DNA of 64,000 bases from JBBARC01 sp040400005. Lineage in GTDB: Bacteria; Pseudomonadota; Alphaproteobacteria; Acetobacterales; Acetobacteraceae. The notes under the pieces are model-generated. The model was given only the letters and a program-made list of their open reading frames with translations. It was not told the DNA's origin and searched no databases. Shown here one piece after another: positions 1-9,975 of this stretch. The DNA lies in assembly GCA_040400005.1 (NCBI GenBank), contig JBBARC010000002.1, forward strand, positions 66,244 through 130,243. Reading direction: 5' to 3'. Position 1 is the stretch's first letter; the number at the start of each line of letters is the position of its first letter. Made by a program: the position numbers and the translations under genes.

Positions 1-452
1 CCGGCGGCATAAAACCGGCTGCCATCAGGCGCAAACACCAACCCCACAAAACTATTAGGCACCTGCAAAACCTGCCGTTGCTTGGGCGCCTGCGCATTGG
101 TGCCCGACACATCGAACACAAAAATATATTCGTTGCTGGCGGCCGGGTCGTTGTTGCCAATATTGGCGCCACTTTCGTAACTCAGCTTGTTATAACCGCT
201 GGTCATAATCAGCAGCGTGCTACCATCGGGGCTAAGCGCCGTTTTCAGCGCTTGCCCGGCGCGGTAATTGGGGTGACCGGCAAGCCCTGGGTTGAGCGTT
301 TGAAACACCGCACCGGTGGCAAGGGTGGGGGTAATAAACTGGCCAGTGGGCATCTGCGCCGGCGCCGCACAGGCCGCACCTGGCGCAAGCCCGGCCAACG
401 CTACCTGCAGTAGCAGAGCCTGGCGCACGGTTGGAAATTTAACCTTAAACAT
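1..452 (-). CDS. YncE-like beta-propeller / phosphoesterase protein, N-terminal part
   Basis: The gene runs off the left edge; only its first 150 codons are visible. The ATG at 452 follows a strong GGGGAGG ribosome site. The product begins with a signal peptide (hydrophobic stretch to about residue 30 ending ACAAPAQ). It then has propeller-like strands with SPDGSTLLIMTSGY and FAPDGSRFY, typical of YncE-type blades. The wording resembles proteins annotated as bifunctional YncE family / alkaline phosphatase family, in which a C-terminal phosphoesterase domain follows the propeller; that half would lie outside the window. It is probably periplasmic. It is divergent from the phospholipase C gene at 744, with which it may share a promoter region. 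Family assignment is from recall and the enzyme half is unseen. Confidence 0.75.
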   Translation of the reverse strand, partial: MFKVKFPTVRQALLLQVALAGLAPGAACAAPAQMPTGQFITPTLATGAVFQTLNPGLAGHPNYRAGQALKTALSPDGSTLLIMTSGYNKLSYESGANIGNNDPAASNEYIFVFDVSGTNAQAPKQRQVLQVPNSFVGLVFAPDGSRFYAA

Positions 453-743
453 GGTGGTGCCTCCCCATCGACACGCGGCGTGCCATTCTGGGCGCCAGCC
501 TTGTGATATTGCGCCCAAAACCCCGGCCAGAGCTACCCCCGGCCGATGCGGCAAATGGCCGCATACCCGCACCTGCGCGGACCAGCCCGGCGCGCCCAGG
601 GGTTATGTTTAACTTAGCCCTCGCCTGAAAGCGGTAAAGGTTATATTACCATCTTATGACAGATTTGTGACGTTGCCCGCGCCCATGACCGCGCTACCAA
701 AAATTCTACAAAAAAAAATTGAAAAGATTGGGGAGAAAAATCA
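453..743. promoter_or_regulatory. Divergent intergenic region between YncE-like and phospholipase C genes
   Basis: This 291-bp gap must hold promoters for both flanking divergent genes. A short hairpin (ATGCGGC at 546-552 with GCCGCAT at 558-564) is present without a T-run. The last 100 bases are AT-rich, including an A-tract just before the ribosome site GGGGAG of the + strand gene. I cannot assign -35/-10 boxes with confidence. Confidence 0.4.
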
Positions 744-2849
744 ATGACCACACCAGACCGCCGTAAATTCATGCAATTGGTTGGCGGCGGTGCGCTGGCC
801 GGGTCACTGCCGGCCTCGATCGCGCGGGCGCTGGAAATACCCGCCAATAATGCCACCGGCACACTTAAAGATATCGAACACATCGTTATCCTGATGCAGG
901 AAAACCGGTCGTTCGATCACTATTTCGGCACGCTGAACGGTGTGCGCGGCTACGGCGACCCCCGGCCGGTGACGTTGCCCAACCGATACCCGGTTTGGTA
1001 CCAACCAAACAGCACCGGGCCTAACGGCACCGGTTACGTGCTGCCCTTTCACCCGGCCGGCGCCAATATCGGCCTGAAATTCATCCAAGACCTCGCCCAC
1101 GATTGGACCACCACCCACGCCGCCTGGAATAATGGCAATTACGACCAGTGGGTGCCCAACAAAACCGTGGTTACCATGGCCTACCTGACGCGCGCCGATA
1201 TCCCGTTTCACTATGCCCTGGCCGATGCTTTTACCATTTGTGATGCCTATCACTGTTCGGTGTTAAGCCAGACCGACCCCAACCGGCTGTATCTGTTCAC
1301 CGGCTGGGCCGGCAATGATGGGGTTGGCGGCGGCCCGGCGGTGGATAATTCCGGCGAAGGGTTTTCCTGGGGCACGTTCCCAGAAAAATTACAGGCCGCC
1401 GGTATCACCTGGAAAGTGTATCAGGATGTCGGTTTGGGCGTGACCGCGGCGCAATATTTTGGCTGGGACATTTTTAACCCGCTGGCCGGCAATTTTGGCG
1501 ATAACCCCCTATTGCTGTTCACCCAGTATCAGACCGCCGCTGCGGGATCGCCGCTGGCGGTTAATGCGCAAAGCGGCACCGCGATCAACACCAGCGGCAC
1601 GCTGTTCGATAGCCTGATCGCTGATGTCACCGCCAACACCCTACCCCAGGTATCGTGGATCATCGCCCCCGAGGCGTTGAGCGAACACCCTAACTGGCCG
1701 GCCAATTATGGTGCCTGGTATATCGCCCAAGTGCTCGACGCGCTCACCGCCAACCCCAAAGTGTGGAGCAAAACCGCGCTGCTGATCTGCTACGATGAAA
1801 ATGATGGGTTCTTCGATCATGTCGTGCCGCCCACCCCACCAATGAACCGCGCCCAAGGCCGCACCACCGCCGATGCCAGCTTGGAAATGTTCGCCGGCAA
1901 AGCAGGGTTCCCGCCAGGGCCGTTTGGCCTGGGCGTGCGCGTGCCCATGCTGGTGGTGTCGCCATGGAGCCGCGGCGGTTACGTCAATTCACAAGTGTTC
2001 GATCACACCTCGGTTATTCGCTTCATCGAACGGCGCTTTGGTAACAATACCGGCGCCTTGGCGGAAACCAACATCACCCCCTGGCGGCGCTGCGTGGCGG
2101 GCGACCTGACATCGGCGTTTAACTTCAAAACGCCCAATGCGGCGGTGGTTAAACTGCCCAGCACGGCGGCCTATTTACCGCCGGACAATCAACGCCAGGC
2201 TAATTTTACCCCCACCCCGCCGGCAGTGCAGTCACTGCCCGTGGTCGAAATTGGCCAGCGCCCGGCGCGTGCCCTGCCCTACCGGTTTAACGTCAATGGG
2301 CTGGCCCGCTTTCAGGCGGGCTTAGTGCACATCGTGTTCGAAAACACCGGCAGCGTGGGCGCCGCTTTTCAGGTGCGCTCGGGCAATGCCGGCCAAGGGC
2401 CGTGGACCTACACCGTTGGCGGCAAAAAGCACCTGTCGGATGATTGGCCGGTTATCGCCAATGGCCAAACCAATTACGATCTCAGCGTCTACGGCCCGAA
2501 CGGCTTTATGCGCCAGTTCAAAGGCGGCATTGTCGGCGGCGTTAGCACCAATATTGGCGTCACCAGCGCCTACGACATCGCCGGGCGCAGCATCACCACC
2601 ACCATTATCAACAACGATCAGAAAAATGTCGTGGTCACCGCCAGCAATCGCTATACGGGGGAAGCCTACGCGCAAAGCCTGGCGCCCGGCGCCAGCCTGA
2701 CCACCGCTTGGGCGCTGAGCGCCACGACCGGCTGGTACGATATTTTAGTGAGCGTCGATACCGACAATGATTTCGCTTGGCGCCTGGCCGGCCACGTCGA
2801 AAACGGCAAAGATAGCCTGACCGATCCGGGCATTGGCACGATGCGGTAA
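744..2849 (+). CDS. Phosphocholine-specific phospholipase C (non-hemolytic type)
   Basis: A 701-aa exported phospholipase C of the phosphoesterase superfamily (Pfam phosphoesterase plus C-terminal bacterial PLC domains). It would cleave phosphatidylcholine to diacylglycerol and phosphocholine in the periplasm or outside the cell. The N-terminus carries a twin-arginine signal (RRKFMQ at residues 6-11, then a hydrophobic stretch), as usual for this family, which folds before export. The metal/active-site motif ENRSFDHYFG is at residues 53-62, and DENDGFFDHVVPP lies in the middle part. The last 200 residues (from about residue 500) look like the two repeated C-terminal domains. Length matches the family (about 700 aa). 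The start is supported by GGGGAG upstream. The gene is monocistronic, followed by convergent GST. Release of phosphate and choline under starvation is a likely role, not shown here. Confidence 0.93.
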   Translation: MTTPDRRKFMQLVGGGALAGSLPASIARALEIPANNATGTLKDIEHIVILMQENRSFDHYFGTLNGVRGYGDPRPVTLPNRYPVWYQPNSTGPNGTGYVLPFHPAGANIGLKFIQDLAHDWTTTHAAWNNGNYDQWVPNKTVVTMAYLTRADIPFHYALADAFTICDAYHCSVLSQTDPNRLYLFTGWAGNDGVGGGPAVDNSGEGFSWGTFPEKLQAAGITWKVYQDVGLGVTAAQYFGWDIFNPLAGNFGDNPLLLFTQYQTAAAGSPLAVNAQSGTAINTSGTLFDSLIADVTANTLPQVSWIIAPEALSEHPNWPANYGAWYIAQVLDALTANPKVWSKTALLICYDENDGFFDHVVPPTPPMNRAQGRTTADASLEMFAGKAGFPPGPFGLGVRVPMLVVSPWSRGGYVNSQVFDHTSVIRFIERRFGNNTGALAETNITPWRRCVAGDLTSAFNFKTPNAAVVKLPSTAAYLPPDNQRQANFTPTPPAVQSLPVVEIGQRPARALPYRFNVNGLARFQAGLVHIVFENTGSVGAAFQVRSGNAGQGPWTYTVGGKKHLSDDWPVIANGQTNYDLSVYGPNGFMRQFKGGIVGGVSTNIGVTSAYDIAGRSITTTIINNDQKNVVVTASNRYTGEAYAQSLAPGASLTTAWALSATTGWYDILVSVDTDNDFAWRLAGHVENGKDSLTDPGIGTMR

Positions 2850-2908
2850 AGCGGGGCAGGTCGTGGTGTGGGGGCGGCCGCTAGAAAAAGCGTGCCGCCT
2901 GCCGCCGG

Positions 2909-3571
2909 TTAGGCGTAAGCGTAGGGGCCACCTTTTTGCAGCGCCGTTTGATACGCCGGCCGCGCGTGAATGCGGCTAAGCCAATCTTTCAGCCGCGCCC
3001 GATTGCCCAAACCGCCACGGGTAACCGCCGCCTCGACCGGAAAGCTCATCATCACGTCAGCTGCCGAAAATGCCGTGCCAGCAAACCAGCCGCCATTTTC
3101 CAATTCGTTGTCCATCAAATCAAAAATGTTTTCGATGGTCGGGCCAAGATACGAATCGTTAATCGCCTTGCCGATCAATTTGGCAACCGGCCGCAGCAAA
3201 AACGGCGCCCGCTCGCCGGCGGCCCCCAGCACCAGGCGCATCACCAGTGGCGGCATGGCCGAGCCTTCGGCAAAATGCGACCAGTACACATAGCGCAAAT
3301 GCTCATCGGTATTGGCATGCGGCACCAGCCGGCCCATGCCGTATTTGGTCACGATGTAATCGACAATCGCACCGGTTTCGGCAATCACCCGGCCATCATC
3401 GGTAATCACTGGTGATTTACCGAGCGGGTGAATAGCTTTTAGCGCAGGTGGCGCCAGCGATGTTTTCGCATCGCGCTTATAAATTTTTAGCTCGTAGGGA
3501 ATTTCCAGTTCTTCCAGCAGCCACAAAATGCGCTGCGAGCGTGAATTTTCCAAATGGTGAACCGTGATCAT
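2909..3571 (-). CDS. Glutathione S-transferase family protein
   Basis: A 220-aa cytosolic GST. The N-terminal thioredoxin-like domain reads ITVHHLENSRSQRILWLLEE, with the glutathione-site region GKSPVITDDG and the following ET of AETGAIVDYI. The all-alpha C-terminal domain follows from about residue 90. The Ser of ENSRSQR is the probable thiol-stabilising residue. Substrate is not predictable. ATG at 3571 has GGGGAG 7 bases upstream. It lies 32 bp downstream of the VWA gene on the same strand and is probably co-transcribed with it, though no functional link is evident. Confidence 0.92.
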   Translation of the reverse strand: MITVHHLENSRSQRILWLLEELEIPYELKIYKRDAKTSLAPPALKAIHPLGKSPVITDDGRVIAETGAIVDYIVTKYGMGRLVPHANTDEHLRYVYWSHFAEGSAMPPLVMRLVLGAAGERAPFLLRPVAKLIGKAINDSYLGPTIENIFDLMDNELENGGWFAGTAFSAADVMMSFPVEAAVTRGGLGNRARLKDWLSRIHARPAYQTALQKGGPYAYA

Positions 3572-3603
3572 CGGTGTACTCCCCTAAGCCAACGCGGTCA
3601 GTT

Positions 3604-4785
3604 TCAGTGCGACAATTCGCGCGTCATGTCATCAAGCCCCGATAGTGTCATGGGGTACATTCTATTACTCATCAATTGGCGCAACAAATCAATCGAATGG
3701 GTGTAGCGCCAGTGTTCTTCACGCGACGGGTTGATCCACGCCGAACGCCGGAAATGGGTGGTCAGGCGTTCCATCCACACCCGGCCAGCTTCGGCATTCC
3801 AATGTTCTACACTGCCGCCAGGCTGCACAATCTCATACGGGCTCATGGTCGCATCGCCGACAAACACCAGCTTGTAATCGCGCCCATAGGTGCGCATCAA
3901 ATCCTCAGTCGAGATTGAGCTTTCATCGCGCCTGCGGTTTTCTTTCCATACCCGTTCGTACACGCAGTTATGAAAGTAAAAATGCTCAAGGTGCTTGAAT
4001 TCGGTGCGCACCGCCGAAAATAACTGTTCCGATACCCGCACGTGATCATCCATCGATCCGCCAATATCCAGCAACAGCAAAATTTTCACCGCATTGTGGC
4101 GCTCCGGCACCATTTTCAAATCCAGCGATCCGCCATTATTGGCCGTGGCATTAATTGTGCCGTTCAGATCAAGCTCGGTCGCCGCGCCCTGGCGGGCAAA
4201 GCGGCGCAGCCGGCGCAGAGCAATTTTCATGTTGCGCGTGCCGATTTCGATGTCGCCATCTAAATCGCGAAACTCGCGCTTGTCCCACACTTTGACCGCA
4301 CGGCGATGGCGGCTTTCCTTTTGGCCAATGCGCACGCCTTCAGGGTTATAGCCATTGGCGCCAAACGGCGATGTGCCGCCGGTGCCGATCCACTTATTGC
4401 CGCCCTGGTGGCGTTCTTTCTGTTCTTCCAAACGCTGGCGCAGGGTTTCCATCAGTTTCTCGAACCCGCCGAGCGCCTGAATTTCGGCCATTTCTTCGGG
4501 GGTTAAAACTTTTTCGGCAACCAGGCGCAGCCATTCTTCGGGAATGTCTGTCGCCTCGGTCGCGCGATCGACGCGCTCCAGCCCCTTAAACACCTCGGCA
4601 AATACCCGATCGAACCGGTCGAGCAGGCGTTCGTCCTTCACCAGGGTTGCGCGCGACAAATAATAAAAATCATCAACACTGTAATCGGCAACGCCGGCCT
4701 TCATGGCACCCAGTAGGGTGAGGTATTCGGTGATTGACACCGCCAGCCCATTGGCACGCAGGCGGCTGACAAAATTAGGGAACAT
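3604..4785 (-). CDS. VWA domain protein, CoxE family
   Basis: A 393-aa protein with a mostly helical N-terminal half (residues 1-210) and a C-terminal von Willebrand factor A domain. The metal-binding MIDAS motif is LLLLDIGGSMDDH, a D-x-G-x-S form usual in this family, followed later by VGDATMSPYE. CoxE-type VWA proteins normally act with a MoxR AAA+ ATPase to insert metals or mature enzymes. No MoxR gene is visible within 20 kb on either side, so its partner must be encoded elsewhere. It is the first gene of a two-gene unit with the GST. No signal peptide, so it is cytosolic. The function of this subgroup is unknown to me. Confidence 0.88.
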   Translation of the reverse strand: MFPNFVSRLRANGLAVSITEYLTLLGAMKAGVADYSVDDFYYLSRATLVKDERLLDRFDRVFAEVFKGLERVDRATEATDIPEEWLRLVAEKVLTPEEMAEIQALGGFEKLMETLRQRLEEQKERHQGGNKWIGTGGTSPFGANGYNPEGVRIGQKESRHRRAVKVWDKREFRDLDGDIEIGTRNMKIALRRLRRFARQGAATELDLNGTINATANNGGSLDLKMVPERHNAVKILLLLDIGGSMDDHVRVSEQLFSAVRTEFKHLEHFYFHNCVYERVWKENRRRDESSISTEDLMRTYGRDYKLVFVGDATMSPYEIVQPGGSVEHWNAEAGRVWMERLTTHFRRSAWINPSREEHWRYTHSIDLLRQLMSNRMYPMTLSGLDDMTRELSH

Positions 4786-4887
4786 GCAGGGCGATCCAGG
4801 TGCAGCAAAAAAATCAGGTTACGGTTGTGGCGGCGGGAGGGCAACTGCCCACGACACGGCGGTGAGGCAATCGAGCGAATGCAAAAA

Positions 4888-5223
4888 GTCAGAATTTTCT
4901 TTTTTCTGAAGAAAAAAGAAACAAAAAAGACCTTTTTGACGTTTTAGTCTGAATTCGATGCAGCCCAAAGCCCCGGCCCGCAGTTTCAAACGTCTTTTTG
5001 CTTCTTTTTCGTAACTGCCCAGGTAGGGTCGAAGCTACACAACCCATTGAAAACATTTATGGCGACTTCGGGTTTAGGTCTGGTTTCGATACGCAAACTG
5101 CCGAAAAAGGGACAGTTTGCGTCGGTAACGTAATGGCCTGCGCGCCGAGAGTTGAGTTTTTTGAGGCAGTTAGCGTTCTCACCCCTACCTGGGCAGTTAC
5201 TCTTTTTCTTCCGAAAAAGAAGC
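4888..5223. repeat. Nested palindromic element, copy A, split by a MITE
   Basis: The left arm (from 4888) contains CTTTTTTCTGAAGAAAAAAG and continues to a core ending near 4990. The right arm starts GTCTTTTTGCTTC at 4992 and is interrupted at 5010 by a 190-bp insertion, resuming at 5201 as TCTTTTTCTTCCGAAAAAGAAG. It lies in the 473-bp gap between the start of the VWA gene and the stop codon of the MFS gene, so it is directly downstream of the latter. The 18 bases before the left arm (4867-4884) also occur before copy I at 63899-63916, with one mismatch. No gene in this gap. Confidence 0.85.
5011..5200. mobile_element. IS66-type MITE, 190 bp, with 8-bp target duplication
   Basis: The element has perfect 18-bp terminal inverted repeats, GTAACTGCCCAGGTAGGG at 5011-5028 and its complement at 5183-5200. 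It is flanked by an identical 8-bp direct repeat TCTTTTTC (5003-5010 and 5201-5208). GTAA termini plus 8-bp duplications are the signature of the IS66 family. At 190 bp it cannot encode a transposase, so it is a non-autonomous derivative moved in trans. Inside, ACGCAAACTG (5091-5100) and CAGTTTGCGT (5113-5122) form a hairpin. Two reading frames cross it without any recognisable protein. Confidence 0.88.
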
Positions 5224-5258
5224 GTTTTACCTTTCACCCGATTGCCCTGGCCCCTCCT

Positions 5259-6782
5259 TCAGCCTGGCGCTTTCCCCTCAGCGCGCCCGCGTAACGGCAG
5301 TTCAGGCAGAAAAACCGCAATCCCCGCCGCAAGGGTGGCGATCAGACAGCAGGTGAGAAAAATACTGCTCAGCGCATGCCCGTAAGCCCCTGAAATCGCA
5401 GCCCGCGCCCCCGGTGATAGGGCCCGCAAGGCGCCCAAACCGTGTTCCAGCACTGCATCGCCCCCCGCACGTCCCGGGCCGCCGGCGAGATCGGGTGGCA
5501 GGCGAGACTGCAACGATGCCGCCAGCAACATGCCGGCCAAAGCCACGCCAAACGCTGCCCCTAACGACCGGAAAAACGCCAACGTGGCGGTGGCTACCCC
5601 CAAATCGCGCGGCCGCACGCCGTTTTGCACCGCCGTTGTGATGTTGGGCATGACCAGCCCAGACCCCAACCCGAGCAACACCAGCAGCCCTTCAAACCCC
5701 GCCGTACCGATGCCACGCGCAACCGCTGCCGCCAGCAACCCATAAGATACGGCGGCCACACTCAACCCAATCACCGGCAACCGCCGGTAGCGCCCGGTGC
5801 GCGCAACAAACCGCCCGCCCGCAATGGAGGTTACAATAATGCCGCCCATAATCGGCGCCATGCGTAAGCCCGCAGCGGTGGCGCTGACCCCGACCACCAG
5901 TTGCAAATACAGCGGAATAAACACCGTGGCGCAGGCCAGCGCGGCCAGCGACAAAAACATGCACGCCGCCCCGCGGGTAAACACCGGTGTTACAAACAAT
6001 CGCGGCGGCAGCGCCGGGCTGCGCACACTGCGTTCCACCACCACCAGGCCCGCCAGTAGCGCAAGCGTTGCCGCCAGCAAGGCCAAAATAACGCCCGATC
6101 CCCACGGGTAGACAACGCCGCCCCAGCTTAGCGCCAGCATACCAGTGCAGGTAGCACTTATCAGCAAGCCAAAGCCGGCAAAATCAATGCGCCGCGCCAC
6201 CCGTGCCGCCTGCGGCCGCAATGACGCCGATATCATCACCAGCGACACCAGCCCCACCGGCAGATTAATGTAAAAAATCCACGGCCAGCTCAGCGCGTCC
6301 GTTATCACCCCGCCGACCAGCGGCCCGGCCACACTGCACACCGCAAATACCGCGGTGACAAACCCCTGATAATAGCCTCGCTCGGCCGGCGGCACGATAT
6401 CGGCCAGTGCTGTCTGCGTCAGCGTCAGCAACCCGCCCGCGCCAAGCCCCTGCACCGTTCGAAACGCAATCAACTGCGCCATGCTCTGCGCTAAGCCGCA
6501 CAGCATCGACCCCAACACAAAAATCCCGATCGAGACAAAAAACGCCGGTTTGCGGCCAAACTGATCCGATAGGCGCCCATACAGCGGCGTGGTGGCAGTG
6601 GCCGCCACGGCAAACGCAGTCACCACCCAGGATATATGCGCAAGCCCGCCCAAATCGCTGACAATACGCGGCAGCGCTGGGCCAACGATGTTACCGTCAA
6701 GGGATGCCAACGATAGCGCCAGCAGCAAGCCAATCAGGGCGCGGTTAATTTCACCGCGGTCGGCTTGCGTGGGGGTGGTCAT
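5259..6782 (-). CDS. MFS drug efflux transporter, DHA2 (EmrB/QacA-like) family
   Basis: A 507-aa inner-membrane protein with about 14 predicted transmembrane helices, the number expected for the DHA2 (14-TMS) proton-driven multidrug exporters. Motif A of the superfamily is visible after helix 2 (GRLSDQFGRK). LTQTALADIVPPAERGYYQG lies in the region of helix 4 and the following loop. Residues 18-40 hold the family-typical start of helix 1 (LASLDGNIVGPALPRI). No membrane-fusion (EmrA) gene is adjacent, so it may work alone. The start ATG at 6782 has only a modest AGAG upstream. Substrate cannot be predicted. Confidence 0.92.
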   Translation of the reverse strand: MTTPTQADRGEINRALIGLLLALSLASLDGNIVGPALPRIVSDLGGLAHISWVVTAFAVAATATTPLYGRLSDQFGRKPAFFVSIGIFVLGSMLCGLAQSMAQLIAFRTVQGLGAGGLLTLTQTALADIVPPAERGYYQGFVTAVFAVCSVAGPLVGGVITDALSWPWIFYINLPVGLVSLVMISASLRPQAARVARRIDFAGFGLLISATCTGMLALSWGGVVYPWGSGVILALLAATLALLAGLVVVERSVRSPALPPRLFVTPVFTRGAACMFLSLAALACATVFIPLYLQLVVGVSATAAGLRMAPIMGGIIVTSIAGGRFVARTGRYRRLPVIGLSVAAVSYGLLAAAVARGIGTAGFEGLLVLLGLGSGLVMPNITTAVQNGVRPRDLGVATATLAFFRSLGAAFGVALAGMLLAASLQSRLPPDLAGGPGRAGGDAVLEHGLGALRALSPGARAAISGAYGHALSSIFLTCCLIATLAAGIAVFLPELPLRGRAEGKAPG

Positions 6783-7706
<924 letters not shown>

Positions 7707-8114
7707 TCAGCCCCCGCCCACCGCCAAACTGTAAACAACCTTGCCTAGCGCGCCGAACAGCAAAACCGCGCTGGCCAGCGCCTGGATCATGAAACCCAGG
7801 CCGCGCTTGGCCGGATCTGCCATGTAGCCAATGGCATAAACCAGCCGGCCGACGATCCACACAACGCCCATAGCGGCCGCCGCCGGTTCGTTCACGTAAA
7901 CCGCAAACAACCACAGGCTGGCGAGGAAAATAGGCAGCCATTCCAGGGTGTTGGTCTGCACCCGCACGGCGCGATCGAGCTGCGGGTCGCCGGTCATGGC
8001 GGGGGCTTTGATGCCGGATTTGCTGCGCGCCTGGCCCACTTGCATGCCCATCCAGACATACGCCAGCAGCGACAGCAGGGTTACCACGGCGGTTAGACGG
8101 TGTTCCATCATCAT
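7707..8114 (-). CDS. MAPEG family membrane protein
   Basis: A 135-aa integral membrane protein with four hydrophobic segments, the length and topology of the MAPEG superfamily (membrane-associated proteins in eicosanoid and glutathione metabolism). Family-typical pieces are RVQTNTLEWLPIFLASLW and GRLVYAIGYMADPAKRGLGF. I chose the first of three consecutive ATG codons (8114) because GGGGA lies 7 bases upstream; the open frame continues further 5' but has no family match. Bacterial MAPEG proteins may have glutathione transferase activity, but the substrate is unknown. Divergent from DUF1003 at 8411. Confidence 0.88.
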   Translation of the reverse strand: MMMEHRLTAVVTLLSLLAYVWMGMQVGQARSKSGIKAPAMTGDPQLDRAVRVQTNTLEWLPIFLASLWLFAVYVNEPAAAAMGVVWIVGRLVYAIGYMADPAKRGLGFMIQALASAVLLFGALGKVVYSLAVGGG

Positions 8115-8261
8115 GTGCGCATCCCCAAAAAGCGGCGATTGAAGCCTCGCCCGTCGGGCTACCATGCCACGCTTTTGTGGCGCCGGTAACCGGCCAATTG
8201 CGTTGGGTTTTAGGCCAGGTGTTTTGCCCCGGCATGGCGGCCGTTGTGCGCGTTTTGGGTT

Positions 8262-8303
8262 GTGCGTTTTCAGTCGTGCGTTTTCAGTCGTGCGTTTTCG
8301 GGC
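8262..8303. repeat. 14-bp tandem repeat, about 3 units
   Basis: GTGCGTTTTCAGTC occurs perfectly at 8262-8275 and 8276-8289, then as a degenerate third unit. It sits between the divergent MAPEG and DUF1003 genes, in the stretch that should contain their promoters. Confidence 0.8.
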
Positions 8304-8410
8304 AACACTCACGGTGTCAGCCGGTTGGCGGGTTGTTGTGCGCGTGTCATTACTGCAGGGCAATTGTGTGCCGCCAAACCGGCGGGGCGCCAACGGATAC
8401 GGAGCACCGC

Positions 8411-8920
8411 ATGGATACGCAGCAACGCCACGCCTTTCGCTTTCATCTGCCGCATGTGCACCTGGCCTCGACCTTCGGCGATGATTGGTTCGCCCTGAAA
8501 GCCGAGGCGTTTGCACGGTTTTTCGGCACCCCGGTATTCCTGATCGGCCAAACGATTGTCGTTGGCATCTGGATTGTGCTGAACGCTGCGGGGGTTGTGC
8601 ATTTCGACATCTACCCGTTCATTCTGCTCAATTTAGCATTCAGCCTGCAGGCGGCGTACGCCGCACCGCTTATTCTGCTGGCACAAACCCGCCAATCAGA
8701 CCGCGACAAGGTGCACGCGCTGGCCGATGCCGAACACCGCGAGGCGTTGAACCAGGCCAGCATGGAGCGGCAAGATGCTTCCGCCGCGCAAACGGCGTTG
8801 CTGGTGGATTTGATGCAGCAAAATACCCAGTTAACCGAAACGGTGCATCAACTGGTGGCACGGGTGGAAGCGCTGACCCAGGATGTTCACCGCCGGATCA
8901 GTGCGCCACCAGCTGGGTAA
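8411..8920 (+). CDS. DUF1003 domain membrane protein
   Basis: A 169-aa protein with two transmembrane helices (about residues 40-60 and 68-90) in the DUF1003 pattern: LASTFGDDWFALKAEAFARF, then WIVLNAAG and FDIYPFILLNLAFS, followed by a long cytoplasmic helix with coiled-coil character (residues 95-160). The start at 8411 has GGAG upstream; the frame is open further 5' through the tandem repeat but without family similarity. The biochemical role of DUF1003 is unknown. It is followed by convergent alpha-E. Confidence 0.87.
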   Translation: MDTQQRHAFRFHLPHVHLASTFGDDWFALKAEAFARFFGTPVFLIGQTIVVGIWIVLNAAGVVHFDIYPFILLNLAFSLQAAYAAPLILLAQTRQSDRDKVHALADAEHREALNQASMERQDASAAQTALLVDLMQQNTQLTETVHQLVARVEALTQDVHRRISAPPAG

Positions 8921-8968
8921 GGGTTGCGGGCGTGCACCGTTGGGGCACGCCCCGGTTTGGCGGGCGCT

Positions 8969-9970
8969 CTAATCTGCCGCCACATCCGCCGGCGGGCGCC
9001 AAAAATTATCTGCCATCACGTCGGCCAGCAGGCTGAACTGCAACTGCACCCAATCCAAAAATTCGTGCAGGCCGCGGTCAACAATTTGCGAAATGCTTTG
9101 GTCCATCAAGGCTGCGCGCAATTCATCCAAACATTCCAGCGCCGCATAGCCACCGCGCAGGCCATAGCCCGAGCTTAATTGGGTGAGATAGGTTTCTATC
9201 TGATACGCACTTAGCACAATGGATCGCGGAAACGAATGGTTGAGCAGCAAAAAACCGGCAACCGCGGTGGGCGTCATGCCGCTGGGGTAAACCCGGCGAA
9301 ACGCATGGTAGCCGGCGGCCGCCCGCAGCAACGCATGCCACTGGTTGACATCCTGCGCGCCACCGACATCGCTAACGGCCGGCAGAATCGTGTGGTATTT
9401 TATATCGACCAGCCGGGATGTTTGATCGCCGCGTTCGAGATATTTGCCGATCGAATAAAACGCCCAGCCTTGATCGCGAAACAGCGTGCCCTCAGTGATG
9501 CCGGTATGGGTTTGGCAGGATTCTTTCAAAAACCCGCAAATTTGAGATAGGCGGGAGGTGCGCGCATCATCTGGGGTAAACATCCGCACCCGATTATAAA
9601 ACATATTTATTTGTGACCACATTTCGGTAGAAATCAGCGGCCGTAATGTGCGCGCATTTTCGCGGGCGGCAAACAAGGTGGCGGCAATCGAATTGGGGTT
9701 TTCGCGGTCGTTTAGATAAAATTGCAGCACGGTTTCGGCCGTAGCGGTTTCGTGTTTGGCAAAAAACCGTTTTTCATCGGCGTTGATTTGCACGACAGAT
9801 TTCCAGCCGCGCAGATCGGCGCCATGGCGCACAAACGTGTCTGTTACATCCAAGATGCGGGCGAGATTTTCTACCCGTTCCATATAGCGCCCGAGCCAGA
9901 ATAAACATTCAGCATAGCGCGATAACAGTAACGGGCTGCCGCGCGACATACTATCCTCGGTCATGGCCAC
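8969..9970 (-). CDS. Alpha-E domain protein (DUF403)
   Basis: A 333-aa all-helical alpha-E protein. Family features are the N-terminal LSRYAECLFWLGRYMERVENLARILDV region (split here, residues 16-42), DQGWAFYSIGKYLERGDQTSRLVD near residue 170, and the C-terminal LSSGYGLRGGYAALECLDEL. Alpha-E proteins are always found with circularly permuted ATP-grasp ligases and transglutaminases; their role is unknown, but a scaffold or tag-transfer role was proposed by comparative genomics. It is the last gene of the cluster, 5 bp after the ATP-grasp gene, so the two are translationally close. A fused paralogue exists at 12468-15065. Confidence 0.93.
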   Translation of the reverse strand: MAMTEDSMSRGSPLLLSRYAECLFWLGRYMERVENLARILDVTDTFVRHGADLRGWKSVVQINADEKRFFAKHETATAETVLQFYLNDRENPNSIAATLFAARENARTLRPLISTEMWSQINMFYNRVRMFTPDDARTSRLSQICGFLKESCQTHTGITEGTLFRDQGWAFYSIGKYLERGDQTSRLVDIKYHTILPAVSDVGGAQDVNQWHALLRAAAGYHAFRRVYPSGMTPTAVAGFLLLNHSFPRSIVLSAYQIETYLTQLSSGYGLRGGYAALECLDELRAALMDQSISQIVDRGLHEFLDWVQLQFSLLADVMADNFWRPPADVAAD

Positions 9971-9975
9971 CCCCC

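Noticed and set aside
4998..5294. 98-aa frame across the MITE
   Set aside because: It starts in one repeat arm, crosses both inverted repeats and runs into the MFS gene's 3' end; no protein-like features.
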